Shown here piece after piece: positions 8,993 through 19,068 of a stretch of 64,000 nucleotides of DNA. The stretch is taken from contig LYSY01000003.1 of the NCBI GenBank assembly GCA_001657395.1, forward strand, positions 124,001 through 188,000, read 5' to 3'. Position numbers and translations under genes: made by a program. Every line of letters starts with the position of its first letter. The first letter of the stretch is position 1. The DNA comes from Rhodospirillales bacterium BBD 1991-14. Lineage in GTDB: Bacteria; Pseudomonadota; Alphaproteobacteria; Kiloniellales; Kiloniellaceae. The notes under the pieces were generated by a model that did no database searches, was not told where the DNA came from, and was given only the letters and a program-made list of their open reading frames with translations.

Positions 8993-9211
8993 TTCCACGC
9001 AGGTCCACGGGGTAATTTTCTTTCGGGCGGGCGGCGGTCCCGCGCGTCATCATGAGCCTTTAAGGACTGCTTCTATCAGGATCGGTCTATTTTGCCTGGG
9101 CCAGTTTGTTCTTATTGAATACTTAAGCCTGACCCCTGACATTTGAGGCAAGACAAACAATCACCGCCTCAGGTGATGCGCCCGGCGCGGCCACAGCGAA
9201 TAGGGGTTTTC

Positions 9212-10282
9212 ATGTCTGTTTTCGAGCATCACGAATTCGACGGCCACGAGCAGGTGGTCTTCTGTCACGACGCCGACAGCGGCCTGAAGGCGATCATCGC
9301 CGTCCACAACACCAACCGCGGCCCGGCATTGGGCGGCTGCAGGATGTGGCCCTACGCCAGCGACGAGGAAGCGCTGACCGATGCGCTACGCCTTTCCCGC
9401 GGCATGACCTACAAGTCGGCCTTGGCCGGTCTCGCCATGGGCGGCGGCAAGTCGGTGATCATCGGCGATCCGCGCAAGGACAAGTCCGAAGCCCTGTTCC
9501 GCGCCATGGGGCGCTTCGTCGACAGTCTCGGCGGCCGCTACACCATCGCCGAAGACGTGGGCATCTCGGTGCCCGACGTCGACCTGATGGGCGAGGAAAC
9601 CAGACACGTCGGCGGCGCCACCAAAGGCGGTGTGGGCGATCCCTCTCCGGCAACCGCTTACGGCGTCTTCATGGGCATGAAGGCCGCCGCCGCACACAAG
9701 CTGGGCCGCGACACTCTGCGCGGCCTGCGCGTTGCGGTGCAGGGCGTCGGTCACGTCGGCTATTACCTCTGCCGCTACCTCGCCGAAGAGGGTGCGAAAC
9801 TGATCGTTGCCGATATCGCCCAGGACTCCCTCGACCGCGTGGTCCAGGATTTCGGTGCCGAAGTCGTGGCACCGGAAGCAATTACTGCGGCCGAGGCCGA
9901 GATCTTCGCCCCCTGTGCGCTGGGCGCCGTGATCAACGACGAGACCCTGCCGCTGCTCCAGGCCAAGATCGTCGCCGGCTCCGCGAACAACCAGCTCGCC
10001 GAGGCCCGTCACGGAGAGGCGCTGCGGCAGCGCGGCATTCTCTATGCGCCGGACTACGTACTGAACGCTGGCGGCATCATCATCATCAGCCACGAGGGCC
10101 CCGGCTACGACGAAGCCAAGGCGTTCGCCCATGTGGCCGAGATCAGGGACACCCTGGCGGAAATCTTCCGGCGCGCCGATGCCGCCGGTGTCGCCACCTC
10201 CGAAGCGGCCGACCGCCTCGCGGAGGAGCGCTTCCGCAGCCCCGCTGCGAAAGCCAGCCCCGACCGCTCAGCCGCGGCCTGA
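9212..10282 (+). CDS. Leu/Val/Phe-type amino-acid dehydrogenase
   Basis: 356 residues starting at [14 protein letters not shown], preceded by TAGGGG. The substrate-binding region [12 protein letters not shown] and the catalytic-lysine motif AMGGGKSVI are followed by the Rossmann signature [19 protein letters not shown]. These enzymes reversibly deaminate branched-chain or aromatic amino acids with NAD and are usual in branched-chain catabolism. The frame is open 23 codons further upstream, but that part lacks family similarity. It converges on the LysR gene with only about 20 bases between. Confidence 0.9.
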   Translation: MSVFEHHEFDGHEQVVFCHDADSGLKAIIAVHNTNRGPALGGCRMWPYASDEEALTDALRLSRGMTYKSALAGLAMGGGKSVIIGDPRKDKSEALFRAMGRFVDSLGGRYTIAEDVGISVPDVDLMGEETRHVGGATKGGVGDPSPATAYGVFMGMKAAAAHKLGRDTLRGLRVAVQGVGHVGYYLCRYLAEEGAKLIVADIAQDSLDRVVQDFGAEVVAPEAITAAEAEIFAPCALGAVINDETLPLLQAKIVAGSANNQLAEARHGEALRQRGILYAPDYVLNAGGIIIISHEGPGYDEAKAFAHVAEIRDTLAEIFRRADAAGVATSEAADRLAEERFRSPAAKASPDRSAAA

Positions 10283-10303
10283 CGCCCGACGGGAGCGATA
10301 TCT

Positions 10304-11185
10304 TCAGGCGCGGCGGTCTCTGACCAGCGCCTGGAAACGGCCTATAAGGCCGCCGGCCGGGCCGGCTCTGCGCGCCAGCGCAAAGGGCAGGCTGGGCTTG
10401 GGCCCGGCAAGAGGGCGATAGCAGACCCCCGGGCGCCGCAGCCGCGCCATGGGCTCGATCACCAGGCCGACCCCCAACCCCGCCGAGACCAAGGCGACGA
10501 CGGAGAGCGAGGTGCTTGCCTCCTCGCGAATGCGCGGAGCGAAACCTGCATCGCGGCAGTGGGCAATCACCTGGTCGTAAATCGCCGGGCCGATCTCCCG
10601 CCTGACCATGACAAAGTCCTCCGCCGCCAGATCCGCAAGCCGCAGCCGCTTGCGCGCCGCCAATGCGTGGTCTTTCGGCAGCACGGCGATGAAAGGCTCC
10701 GCGCGGAGCCGCTGCAGCGTCAGCCCGGGACTGACCAGCGGCGGATGCAGGAAGCCGAGGTCGAGGTCGCGCCGCAGCAGGGCTTCCTCCACATCGTGGG
10801 ACAGCATCTCGAAGAGCTGCAGGCCAACCTCCGGGTGGCGGCGGCTGAACGCGCGAATCAGATCAGGCGGATAGCTGAAAAAGGAGACCGGCGTATAGCC
10901 GATGCGCAGGGATCCGGTCGCACCGGCGGCAATCGCCTGCGCCAGCTTCTCGGTCTCCGCCGCCTCCCGCAACAGCCGCCGGACCTGCGGCAGCAAACGG
11001 GCGCCCTCCGGCGTCAGAACGACGGAGCGCCGGGACCGCTCGAAGAGAAGCAGGTCGAGATCCCGCTCCAAGCGCTGCAGGCGCGTGGTCAGGGCCGGCT
11101 GGGTCACATGCAGGCGCTCCGCCGCCGCGTGAAAGTTCAGCGTCTCGCTCAGCACAACGAAACTCTGCAAAGCGCGAAGATCCAT
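10304..11185 (-). CDS. LysR-family transcriptional regulator
   Basis: About 293 residues. The N-terminal winged helix MDLRALQSFVVLSETLNFHA and the motif RLHVTQPALTTRLQRLERDL are typical, followed by a periplasmic-binding-fold co-inducer domain. It is divergent from the TRAP binding-protein gene at 11325, which it probably controls through the 140-bp AT-rich intergenic stretch. A GTG nine bases upstream (11194) is an alternative start. Confidence 0.9.
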   Translation of the reverse strand: MDLRALQSFVVLSETLNFHAAAERLHVTQPALTTRLQRLERDLDLLLFERSRRSVVLTPEGARLLPQVRRLLREAAETEKLAQAIAAGATGSLRIGYTPVSFFSYPPDLIRAFSRRHPEVGLQLFEMLSHDVEEALLRRDLDLGFLHPPLVSPGLTLQRLRAEPFIAVLPKDHALAARKRLRLADLAAEDFVMVRREIGPAIYDQVIAHCRDAGFAPRIREEASTSLSVVALVSAGLGVGLVIEPMARLRRPGVCYRPLAGPKPSLPFALARRAGPAGGLIGRFQALVRDRRA

Positions 11186-11324
11186 TCTGATCACTCTCAG
11201 TTATCAGGAATAGCATATCTTCTATTGGAATCTATCAAAGGCAACTGCGACCTGAAAGCGGTCCGGTCGGGCCCCGCGGCAACGCGGGCTTCAACGACCC
11301 AAAACCCTGAAGGAGCAGCAGTCC

Positions 11325-12422
11325 ATGAAACGCAGGAGCTTTCTCGCCGCCGGTGCCGGCGGCACCCTGGGAGCCGCCGCCGCAGCCTTTCCCGCCCCGG
11401 CCATCGCCAGAGGTCTTCGCGAATGGCGCATGGTGTCGCGCTGGCCGGCCAGCTTTCCCGATCAGTATGTCGCTGCCGAACGGCTGGCCCGTCGCATCGC
11501 GCAGATGAGCGACGGGCTGCTGCGTATTACCGTTCTGCCGCCGGACGCGCTTGGCGACTACAAGGAGACGCTGCAGCGCGTGCGCAGCGGCGAGGTGGCG
11601 ATGGCGCGCAGCCTTTCCTACGACTGGCGCGACGGCGGCTGGGCTTTCGACGTCTTCACCTTCGTTCCCCTCGGCATGACCGAGTTCGAGCGTTCAGTGT
11701 GGTTGCAGAACTACGGCGGACAGTCGCTCTGGGACCGCCTCTATGCCGATCTCGGGGTCAAGCCGCTGCTCTGCGGCAGCGTCGGCCCACAAGCCTTCGG
11801 GTGGTTCGCAAGACCGCTCGAGAGCCTGGAGGATCTGCAGGGCCTGCGTTATCGCACCACGGGGATCACGGAGACCATCATGCAGCGGCTTGGCGCGGCG
11901 CCGAAGGTGATGCCCGGCTCGGAGATCGGCCCGGCGGTGGAAAGCGGCGAGATCGATGCCTTCGAGCTGGTCGGGCCGGCCGTCGACAAGGCCTTCGGGC
12001 TGCACCGCTATCTGCCGGTCTATGTCTTCCCCTCCTTCCACCAGACCAGCGGCTCGATCGAGTTGATCATCAACAGGGCCCTTTGGGACGACCTCCCACC
12101 CTCCCTGCAGGAAGTGGTCGGCGTGGCCGCCCAGGCCGAACAGGCGGCAAACCTCGCCGACGTGCACGCCAGCAACGCCATCGCGCTCACCGAACTGGTG
12201 GAGCAGGATGGCGTGACCCTGCAGACACTCCCCGACGACGTGCTGACGGCCCTGGGCGAGGTGACCGGGACGGTGCTGCGGGAAACCCGGCAGGCGGCTT
12301 CGCCGGAGCATCGCCGGATCTTCGACCATTTCCTGGAGACCCGGCGCAGTCTCATGGCCTGGAGCGGCCTCACCGAAGCCCCCTTCATGGCGGCGCGGTC
12401 GCTGCCCTTCCGCTACGTCTAG
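11325..12422 (+). CDS. TRAP transporter substrate-binding protein (DctP family), Tat-exported
   Basis: 365 residues. A twin-arginine signal MKRRSFLAAGAG with an AFPAPAIA cleavage region is followed by a DctP/TAXI-like periplasmic binding domain (REWRMVSRWPASFPDQYVAA; the segment LQGLRYRTTGITETIMQRLG contains the conserved Arg that contacts carboxylates in the family). GAAGGAG lies nine bases before the ATG. No DctQ or DctM gene follows, so this is an orphan receptor that must use membrane subunits encoded elsewhere. It is divergent from a LysR gene, its likely regulator. Confidence 0.85.
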   Translation: MKRRSFLAAGAGGTLGAAAAAFPAPAIARGLREWRMVSRWPASFPDQYVAAERLARRIAQMSDGLLRITVLPPDALGDYKETLQRVRSGEVAMARSLSYDWRDGGWAFDVFTFVPLGMTEFERSVWLQNYGGQSLWDRLYADLGVKPLLCGSVGPQAFGWFARPLESLEDLQGLRYRTTGITETIMQRLGAAPKVMPGSEIGPAVESGEIDAFELVGPAVDKAFGLHRYLPVYVFPSFHQTSGSIELIINRALWDDLPPSLQEVVGVAAQAEQAANLADVHASNAIALTELVEQDGVTLQTLPDDVLTALGEVTGTVLRETRQAASPEHRRIFDHFLETRRSLMAWSGLTEAPFMAARSLPFRYV

Positions 12423-12460
12423 CGCGAAGGCCGGCTGCTGACTGGACCTCACCGGGAGAA

Positions 12461-12491
12461 GCAGAGCGCGGGGCTCGGCCTCGCGTTCTGC
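12461..12491 (+). terminator. Candidate hairpin after the TRAP binding-protein gene
   Basis: Near-perfect stem GCAGAGCGCG / CGCGTTCTGC around an 11-base GC-rich loop, 40 bases after the stop codon. There is no U tract, so it may act with Rho or only protect the 3' end. Confidence 0.35.
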
Positions 12492-12679
12492 GCGTCCTGT
12501 CATCAATTTGCAATCTGTAAGAGAATTTTATAAACAGACTTGCAACTGCACTAGCCTACCCCCTTTGCGCTGGTTAGAATGCTTCCGGTTCAACTTGAGG
12601 GGAAACCCACCGAGACTTCGGGGGGTGGCGCCGCCGCCTGGTCCGCGGACGGCGCCAAAGCTAATGAGGGGGGGGTGCC

Positions 12680-15600
12680 ATGGGCCTGTTCCAGGTGCTG
12701 GCGCTGCGTGCGCCGATCAGCCGACCGGTTTCGAAATTCGATCTCAACGTTCCGGGAACCCGGGCGGACCAGAAGGCCGCCGGGTTCTTCTTCGAGCCGG
12801 GCGACCCCGGCTTCGCCGCCGCGGCGGAGAAAGTCTGTGTGCCGTCCAGCTACAGCTTCGATCCCGGCGACGCCGACTACATCTTCGCCGGCACCTTCGG
12901 GCGCGACGATGTGGAGGGCTGGAGCCTGGACAGCGGCACGCCGGTCAACGGACTGCTGATCGGCGGCTTCGGCAACGACACCATGGAGGGCGGCGACGGC
13001 AACGACACGCTCCTCGGCGGCTTCGGACGCGACTCGCTGAGCGGCGGCGAAGGCGACGATCTGGCCATCGGCGGCTTCGGCAGAGACACCCTGAAGGGCG
13101 ACGACGGCAACGACACCCTGGACGGCGGCTTCGGGCGGGACCATCTGGACGGCGGTGCCGATAACGACCTGCTGAAGGGCGGCTTCTCGCGCGACACCCT
13201 GAAAGGCGGCGAGGGCGACGATACCCTCGACGGCGGCCAGGGCAACGACAAGCTGGACGGCGGCGACGGCCTCGACACGGCGCTCTACCGCGGCAGCTTC
13301 GAGAACTACAAGATCGACTGCAACGACGACGGCTTCACCGTGCGCGGGCTCGGCAAGTTCCGCTTCGTCGACGGCAAGGACACGCTGGAGAACGTCGAGA
13401 AGCTGGTCTTCGAGGGCGACGGCCAGACAGTCTGGCTGGTGGCCGAGGGCCAGTCGATCCAGGATGCCGTCGATGCCGCCCAGGCCGGCGACATCATCTT
13501 CATCGGCGCCGGCACCTTCACCGAGTCCGTCACGGTCGACAAGGCGCTGCACTTCATCGGCAAGGGCCCGGACGAGACCATTATCGCGCCGCCCGGCGGC
13601 TCCGCCTTCACCCTGGCGGGCGATCTGGGCAGCGACGCGACGGTCTCCTTCAAAGGGATGCAGATCACCGGGGCCGCCGACTACGGCATCGAGGTCGACG
13701 GCACCATCCTGGGCAGCCTGGAAATCCACGACACCCACTTCGAAGGCAACGAGCGCAACGGCCTGGGCATCGTCAACGGTCTCAACCTGGGCGCCGTTCT
13801 GGTCGCGGACTCCAGCTTCGTCCAGAACGGCCGGCCAAGCCCCTCCAGCGGCGACGGCGACCTGCTGTTCTTCCAGTACAACGGCGACGCCACCCTCAGC
13901 AACATCACCATCGACGGCGGCAACCGCCCGATCGACGGCAACAGCTACGATCCGAACTTCGCCGCGGAAAACGCCATTCAATTCCGCAGCGACACCGGTT
14001 CCCTGGGCAACGTCACCATCAAGGATGTCGAGGTCAAGGGTACCTACGAGAAGGTGGGCATCGCCTTCTACAACTACGACGACGTCGACGGCCTGGACAT
14101 GGAGAACGTCGACGTCGACAGCGAAAGCGGCTGGGGCCTCTCCTTCAACTTCGACGGCATCTCCGGCGACATCGACCTCTCCGCCTTTCCCGACGTCGAC
14201 TACAGCCAGGTGGCCGCCCTGCAGGGCAGCAATGCCGGCGAGGCCAATACGCTGATCGGCGGCGACGGCACCGACGCCCTGAACGGCAAGGGCGGCGACG
14301 ACCGCCTGCAGGGCAACGGCGACAACGACACCCTGAACGGCGGCGAGGGCACCGACACCGGCGTCTACTCCGGCACCCTGGCGGACTACACCGTCACCTT
14401 CGGCGTCGGCGTGGTGACGGTCGACGGGCCCGACGGCAGCGACGAGCTGATCGACGTTGAGAAGCTGGAGTTCCTCGGCGACGGCGAAGTGGTCTGGCTG
14501 GTCGCGGAGGGTCAGTCGATCCAGGCCGCCATCGACGCCGCCTCCCCGGGGGATACCATCCTGGTGGGTCCCGGCACCTACAACGAGAACGTCACCATCG
14601 ACAAGGCGGTGACCCTGATCTCCGCCGAGGGCCGCGATTCAACGATCATCCAGGGCTCGGCCGCCGGCGGCAATCTCGGCACCGTCATGGTGACCAACGA
14701 CACCGACGGGGTGGAGATCGGCGCCATTGGCCAGGGCTTCACCATCATCGGCTACGACGTCGCCACGCCCGGCATCGAGCATGCGGCGGTCTACTTCCAG
14801 GGTCCCCATGCCAATGCCAGGATCGTCGGCAACGACGTCCGCGCCGACGGCGAAGGCGGACTGCTGACCGAGTTCGGCTTCGCCAACACCGACTTCCTGA
14901 TCTCGGACAACATTTTCTCGGGCCAGACCTTCACCGGCGCGACGGTCGCGGAAGCCGGCTTCGGCGACCAGTTCTCGGTGAACAACGTGCCTCGTGCCCT
15001 GGTCTTCATCGGCGGCAACGACAAGACCGGCATCGTCTTCGAGAACAACGAGGTGACCGGCACCGCCGGCGGACCCAAGGAGATCAGCGGCGACCTCTTC
15101 GGCAACATCCTGGTGACCATCGATGCGGAGAACTCCAGCATCACCGGCAACACCTTCAGCGGCCTGACCTACAACTTCGCCCTGCGCGCCCGCGACGCCA
15201 ACACCGACATCGAGGACAACACCTTCGACAACTCCGGCGGCGGCAACACGAACGGGGTGACGCAGACCTTCACCGACGGCAGCTACGACGGCAACGTCTT
15301 CCTCGGCGGCGCGGAGGCCGACGCCTTCCTCGGCACGGCAGGGGCGGATTCCATGACCGGCGGTGCGGGCAGCGACACCCTGGCGGGCGCGGGCGGCGCC
15401 GATACCCTGGTGGGCGGGGCCGACAGCGATGTCTTCGTCTACCTCGACACGGTGGATGCCGGCGACCTGATCGACGGCTTCGACGCCGAGGCAAGCGATG
15501 TCATCGACCTCGATGTCCTGCTGGACACCCTCGACGGCGGCATTGCCGACGCCGACCGGGCCGGGCGGGTCGAGGTCGTCCAGGTCGGCGACGAGGCCAC

Positions 15601-15709
15601 GATCTCCATCGACACCAACGGCGACTTGACCTTCGATCTGGTGCTGGCGACGGTCGAGAACATCACCGGCACGCTGGACCAGAACGACCTGAACCTGGGG
15701 ACGCTTTAG
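12680..15709 (+). CDS. Large RTX calcium-binding protein with two right-handed beta-helix modules
   Basis: 1009 residues with a modular build. Residues 92-200 hold a long run of GGxGxDxLxG-type nonapeptides (for example GGFGNDTMEGGDGNDTLLGG), with shorter RTX blocks near 524-560 and 874-917. After the first two blocks comes a repeated unit: VWLVAEGQSIQDAVDAAQAG at about 251 and VWLVAEGQSIQAAIDAASPG at about 604, each leading into a pectate-lyase-like beta-helix. There is no Sec signal; RTX proteins normally leave by type I secretion using C-terminal information, and residues 918-1009 (acidic, aliphatic, ending DLNLGTL) fit that. No ABC exporter genes are adjacent. GAGGGGGGG precedes the ATG. 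Adhesin or polysaccharide-acting roles are both possible. Confidence 0.85.
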   Translation: MGLFQVLALRAPISRPVSKFDLNVPGTRADQKAAGFFFEPGDPGFAAAAEKVCVPSSYSFDPGDADYIFAGTFGRDDVEGWSLDSGTPVNGLLIGGFGNDTMEGGDGNDTLLGGFGRDSLSGGEGDDLAIGGFGRDTLKGDDGNDTLDGGFGRDHLDGGADNDLLKGGFSRDTLKGGEGDDTLDGGQGNDKLDGGDGLDTALYRGSFENYKIDCNDDGFTVRGLGKFRFVDGKDTLENVEKLVFEGDGQTVWLVAEGQSIQDAVDAAQAGDIIFIGAGTFTESVTVDKALHFIGKGPDETIIAPPGGSAFTLAGDLGSDATVSFKGMQITGAADYGIEVDGTILGSLEIHDTHFEGNERNGLGIVNGLNLGAVLVADSSFVQNGRPSPSSGDGDLLFFQYNGDATLSNITIDGGNRPIDGNSYDPNFAAENAIQFRSDTGSLGNVTIKDVEVKGTYEKVGIAFYNYDDVDGLDMENVDVDSESGWGLSFNFDGISGDIDLSAFPDVDYSQVAALQGSNAGEANTLIGGDGTDALNGKGGDDRLQGNGDNDTLNGGEGTDTGVYSGTLADYTVTFGVGVVTVDGPDGSDELIDVEKLEFLGDGEVVWLVAEGQSIQAAIDAASPGDTILVGPGTYNENVTIDKAVTLISAEGRDSTIIQGSAAGGNLGTVMVTNDTDGVEIGAIGQGFTIIGYDVATPGIEHAAVYFQGPHANARIVGNDVRADGEGGLLTEFGFANTDFLISDNIFSGQTFTGATVAEAGFGDQFSVNNVPRALVFIGGNDKTGIVFENNEVTGTAGGPKEISGDLFGNILVTIDAENSSITGNTFSGLTYNFALRARDANTDIEDNTFDNSGGGNTNGVTQTFTDGSYDGNVFLGGAEADAFLGTAGADSMTGGAGSDTLAGAGGADTLVGGADSDVFVYLDTVDAGDLIDGFDAEASDVIDLDVLLDTLDGGIADADRAGRVEVVQVGDEATISIDTNGDLTFDLVLATVENITGTLDQNDLNLGTL

Positions 15710-15744
15710 GAGGCTGCCAAGGTTTCAGAGACCTTGCGGCTGTT

Positions 15745-15846
15745 CCATGCTTCGAGACGGCGGCTGCGCCGCCTCCTCAGCATGAGGATCCAACTCAGAT
15801 CTCATCCTGAGGAGCGCACCGAAGGTGCGCGTCTCGAAGGATGGGC
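15745..15846. repeat. Palindromic intergenic repeat, family A, copy 1
   Basis: About 100 bases with nested inverted arms: ATGCTTCGAGACG ... CTCCTCAGCATGAGGAT on the left and CATCCTGAGGAG ... CGTCTCGAAGGATG on the right, each half holding its own small GC hairpin. A related copy is at 47676-47789. It lies between the convergent RTX and putA genes. Confidence 0.8.
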
Positions 15847-15876
15847 CAGCGCTCGATACCTACCCTTGGAAGCGCG

Positions 15877-18800
15877 CTAGCGCGAGAGCCCCTCCTGGAG
15901 CGACATGAGGGAGGCGTTGCCGCCGGCCGCTGTGGTGTCCACGGAAAGGGTCTTCTCCGTCGCGAAGCGGTGCAGGTAGCGCGGGCCGCCGGCCTTGGGG
16001 CCGGTGCCGGAGAGCCCCTGCCCGCCGAAGGGCTGCACCCCGACCACGGCGCCGATGATGTTGCGGTTCACGTAGGCGTTGCCCACCGGCAGGCGCCGGG
16101 TGATCTGCTCCACCGTCGCGTCGATGCGGCTGTGCACGCCCAGGGTCAGGCCGTAGCCGGTGCCCGCGATGGCGTCGAGCACCCGGTCGAGGCGGTCGGC
16201 GCGGTAGCGCACGACGTGGAGGATGGGCCCGAAGACCTCCCGCTCCAGCACCGCGATATCGTCGATCTCGTAGGCGGCGGGGGTGACGAAGCAGCCCTTC
16301 CCCGCTTCCGCCGGCATCGCGACCTCGTAGATCGTCCGGGCCTCCCTGGCCATGCGCGCCTTATGGGCCTCCAGCACGGCCTTGGCCTCCTCGTCGATCA
16401 CCGGCCCGACGTCGGTGGAGAGCAAGCCGGGGTCGCCGACCGCCAGTTCCTCCATCGCGCCGGTCAGCATGGTGAGCATCTTGTCGGCCACGTCCTCCTG
16501 CAGGAAGAGGACGCGCAGGGCCGAGCAGCGCTGGCCCGCCGACTGGAAGGCCGAGGTGAGGACGTCCTCGGTCACCTGCTCCGGCAGGGCGGTGGAGTCC
16601 ACCAGCATGGCGTTCTGCCCGCCGGTCTCCGCGATCAGCGGCACGATGGCCCCTTGGCGCGCCGCCAGGGCCTGGTTGATGATGCGCGCCGTCTCGGTAG
16701 AGCCGGTGAAGGCAACCCCGGCGATGCGCGGATCGCTGACCAGCGGCGCGGCCACCGTCGGACCGTCCCCGGGCAGCAGATGCAGAACGTCGCCGGGCAC
16801 CCCGGCGCGGTGCAGGATGCGCACCGCCTCCGCCGCCACCAGGCCGGTCTGTTCCGCCGGTTTGGCGATCACCGCGTTGCCGGCGGCCAGTGCCGCCGAG
16901 ACCTGTCCGGTAAAGATCGCCAGCGGAAAGTTCCAGGGCGAGATGCAGAGGAAGACGCCGCGCCCCTGCAGGGAGATCTCGTTGCGCTCCCCCGTCGGCC
17001 CGGGCAGCGCCAGGGGCCGGGAGAACTCCGCCGCGGCGCGGGCGCCGTAGTAGCGCAGGAAGTCCACCGCCTCGCGCACCTCGGCCACGCCGTCCGGCAG
17101 GGTCTTGCCCGCCTCGCGCCGGCAGAAGGCCATCAGCCGCGGCATGGCCGCTTCCATCATGTCGGCGGCGCGCGCGAGACAGGCGGCGCGCTCCGCCGCC
17201 GGGGTGGCGTTCCAGGCAAAGGCGGCGCGCTGGGCGCGGGCCAGCGCCTGTTCGGCCTGCTCCGCCGTGGTCCAGGCGATCTCGCCCACCGTCTCGCTGC
17301 GGTCCGCCGGGTTGGTCACGGGGCGGCGCTCGCCGGTCCTCTGCCCTGCCCTCTGCTCGACGCCGCCGACGAGCGGCCCGGCGCGCCAGGACTCCTCCGC
17401 CGCGTTGTCCATGTCCCGCTGCAGCGCCGCCACGGCGAGGGGATCGTCGAGATCTATGCCTGCAGCCGCCGCGCGCTCCTTCCCGAAGAGGTCGGCCGGC
17501 AGGGGAATGCTCGGGTGCGGAATCTGCGCGGCAGCGCGCAGCTTCGCCGCCGGGTCGGCGACGATGGCGTCCACCGGCAGCTTCTCGTCCTGGATGCGGT
17601 TGACGAAGGAGGAGTTGGCGCCGTTTTCCAGCAGCCGGCGCACGAGATAGGCCAGCAGGTCCTCGTGACTGCCCACCGGCGCGTAGATGCGGCAGGGCCG
17701 GTTCAGCTTGTCGGGCCCGACGACCTGGTCGTAGAGCACCTCGCCCATGCCGTGGAGGCGCTGGAACTCGTAGTCCTGACGGTTGCCCGCCGCCTCCAGC
17801 ACCCAGGCCAGGGAATGGGCGTTGTGGGTGGCGAACTGCGGATAGAAGGCCTCCGGCTCCGCCAGCAGGCGCTTGGCGCAGGCGAGGTAGGAGAGATCGG
17901 TGGAGGCCTTGCGGGTGAAAACCGGATAGCCTTCGTGGCCCAGCTCCTGGGCGTGCTTCACCTCGCTGTCCCAGTAGGCGCCCTTCACCAGGCGCACCAT
18001 GAGCCGCCGGTTGTGGCGCCGCGCCATGTCGGCCAGCCAGTCGAGCAGCGGCAGGCCGCGCTTCTGGTAGGCCTGCACCGCCAGGCCGAAGCCGTTCCAG
18101 CCGGCGAGATCCGGATCGCCGGAGACCGCCTCGATGACGTCGAGGGAGAGGTCCAGGCGCTCCGCCTCCTCCGCGTCCACCGTCAGGCCGACGTCGGCGG
18201 CCTTGGCGTCGAGGGCCAGCGCCTTCAACTGCGGCACCAGTTCGCGCAGTGCCCGTTCGCGCTGGGCGAAGGCATAGCGCGGGTGCAGGGCGGAGAGCTT
18301 GATGGAGATGCCCGGCGCGTCGATGGGCCCTCTTCCGTCAGCCGCCTTGCCGATGGCGCCGATGGCCTCGGCATAGGCGCGGAAGTAGCGGCCCGCATCG
18401 GCCATGGTGTAGGCCGCCTCGCCCAGCATGTCGTAGGAGTAGCGGTAGCCCTTCTTCTCCTGGGCGCGGGCGCGCTCCAGCGCCTCTTCGATGCTGCGGC
18501 CCATGACGAACTGGCGCCCGAGGATGCGCATGGCCTGGGTGACGGCGCTGCGGATCACCGGCTCGCCGGACTTCTGCACCAGGCGGCGCAGAGTGCCGCC
18601 GAGGTCGCGGGCGTCGTGCTCGTCGAGCTTCACGACCCGGCCCGTCAGCATCAGCGCCCAGGTGGAGGCGTTGACGAAGAGGGATTCGCTCTGGCCCAGG
18701 TGGCCCTGCCAGTCGGCCTCGGCGATCTTGTCCTTGATCAGCTTGTCGACGGTGGCGGCGTCCGGCACGCGCAGCAGCGCTTCGGCCAGGCACATGAGCA

Positions 18801-19068
18801 CCACCCCCTCCTTGCTGGAGAGTTCGAACTCGTGGAGGAAGGCATCCAGCCCGCCCTGCCCCAGCCGCGCCCCGCGCACCGCCGCCACCAGCCCCCGCGC
18901 CTGCTCGGCGATGCGGTCCTGCGCGTCGTGGGGCATGGCCGCCGCATCCAGCAGCGCCTTCACCACCGCGGCCTCGTCGGTCCGCAAGTGTTCGCGGAGC
19001 CGCCGGCGCAGGGCCTCCGTTTGCGGGGCGGGATGACCGTTATCGACAACGACGACAGGACGTTCCAT
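15877..19068 (-). CDS. putA: Bifunctional proline dehydrogenase / L-glutamate gamma-semialdehyde dehydrogenase
   Basis: 1063 residues that carry out both steps from proline to glutamate: FAD-dependent proline oxidation, then NAD-dependent aldehyde oxidation with channelled intermediate. The proline dehydrogenase barrel spans roughly 130-470 (motifs GYRYSYDMLGEAAYT, ISIKLSALHPRY, RLVKGAYWDSEVKHAQELG). The aldehyde dehydrogenase spans about 560-1040, with LIAETGGQNAMLVDS and the catalytic cysteine in FQSAGQRCSALRVLFLQ. The N-terminus lacks the ribbon-helix-helix repressor domain of trifunctional PutA, so regulation must come from elsewhere, for instance an Lrp-type PutR not seen here. A 10-bp perfect palindrome lies just upstream. 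Confidence 0.96.
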   Translation of the reverse strand: MERPVVVVDNGHPAPQTEALRRRLREHLRTDEAAVVKALLDAAAMPHDAQDRIAEQARGLVAAVRGARLGQGGLDAFLHEFELSSKEGVVLMCLAEALLRVPDAATVDKLIKDKIAEADWQGHLGQSESLFVNASTWALMLTGRVVKLDEHDARDLGGTLRRLVQKSGEPVIRSAVTQAMRILGRQFVMGRSIEEALERARAQEKKGYRYSYDMLGEAAYTMADAGRYFRAYAEAIGAIGKAADGRGPIDAPGISIKLSALHPRYAFAQRERALRELVPQLKALALDAKAADVGLTVDAEEAERLDLSLDVIEAVSGDPDLAGWNGFGLAVQAYQKRGLPLLDWLADMARRHNRRLMVRLVKGAYWDSEVKHAQELGHEGYPVFTRKASTDLSYLACAKRLLAEPEAFYPQFATHNAHSLAWVLEAAGNRQDYEFQRLHGMGEVLYDQVVGPDKLNRPCRIYAPVGSHEDLLAYLVRRLLENGANSSFVNRIQDEKLPVDAIVADPAAKLRAAAQIPHPSIPLPADLFGKERAAAAGIDLDDPLAVAALQRDMDNAAEESWRAGPLVGGVEQRAGQRTGERRPVTNPADRSETVGEIAWTTAEQAEQALARAQRAAFAWNATPAAERAACLARAADMMEAAMPRLMAFCRREAGKTLPDGVAEVREAVDFLRYYGARAAAEFSRPLALPGPTGERNEISLQGRGVFLCISPWNFPLAIFTGQVSAALAAGNAVIAKPAEQTGLVAAEAVRILHRAGVPGDVLHLLPGDGPTVAAPLVSDPRIAGVAFTGSTETARIINQALAARQGAIVPLIAETGGQNAMLVDSTALPEQVTEDVLTSAFQSAGQRCSALRVLFLQEDVADKMLTMLTGAMEELAVGDPGLLSTDVGPVIDEEAKAVLEAHKARMAREARTIYEVAMPAEAGKGCFVTPAAYEIDDIAVLEREVFGPILHVVRYRADRLDRVLDAIAGTGYGLTLGVHSRIDATVEQITRRLPVGNAYVNRNIIGAVVGVQPFGGQGLSGTGPKAGGPRYLHRFATEKTLSVDTTAAGGNASLMSLQEGLSR

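Noticed and set aside
12960-13270. Regular short repeats that could suggest a CRISPR array
   Set aside because: They are RTX nonapeptide codons within a long open frame, with no conserved repeat/variable spacer structure.
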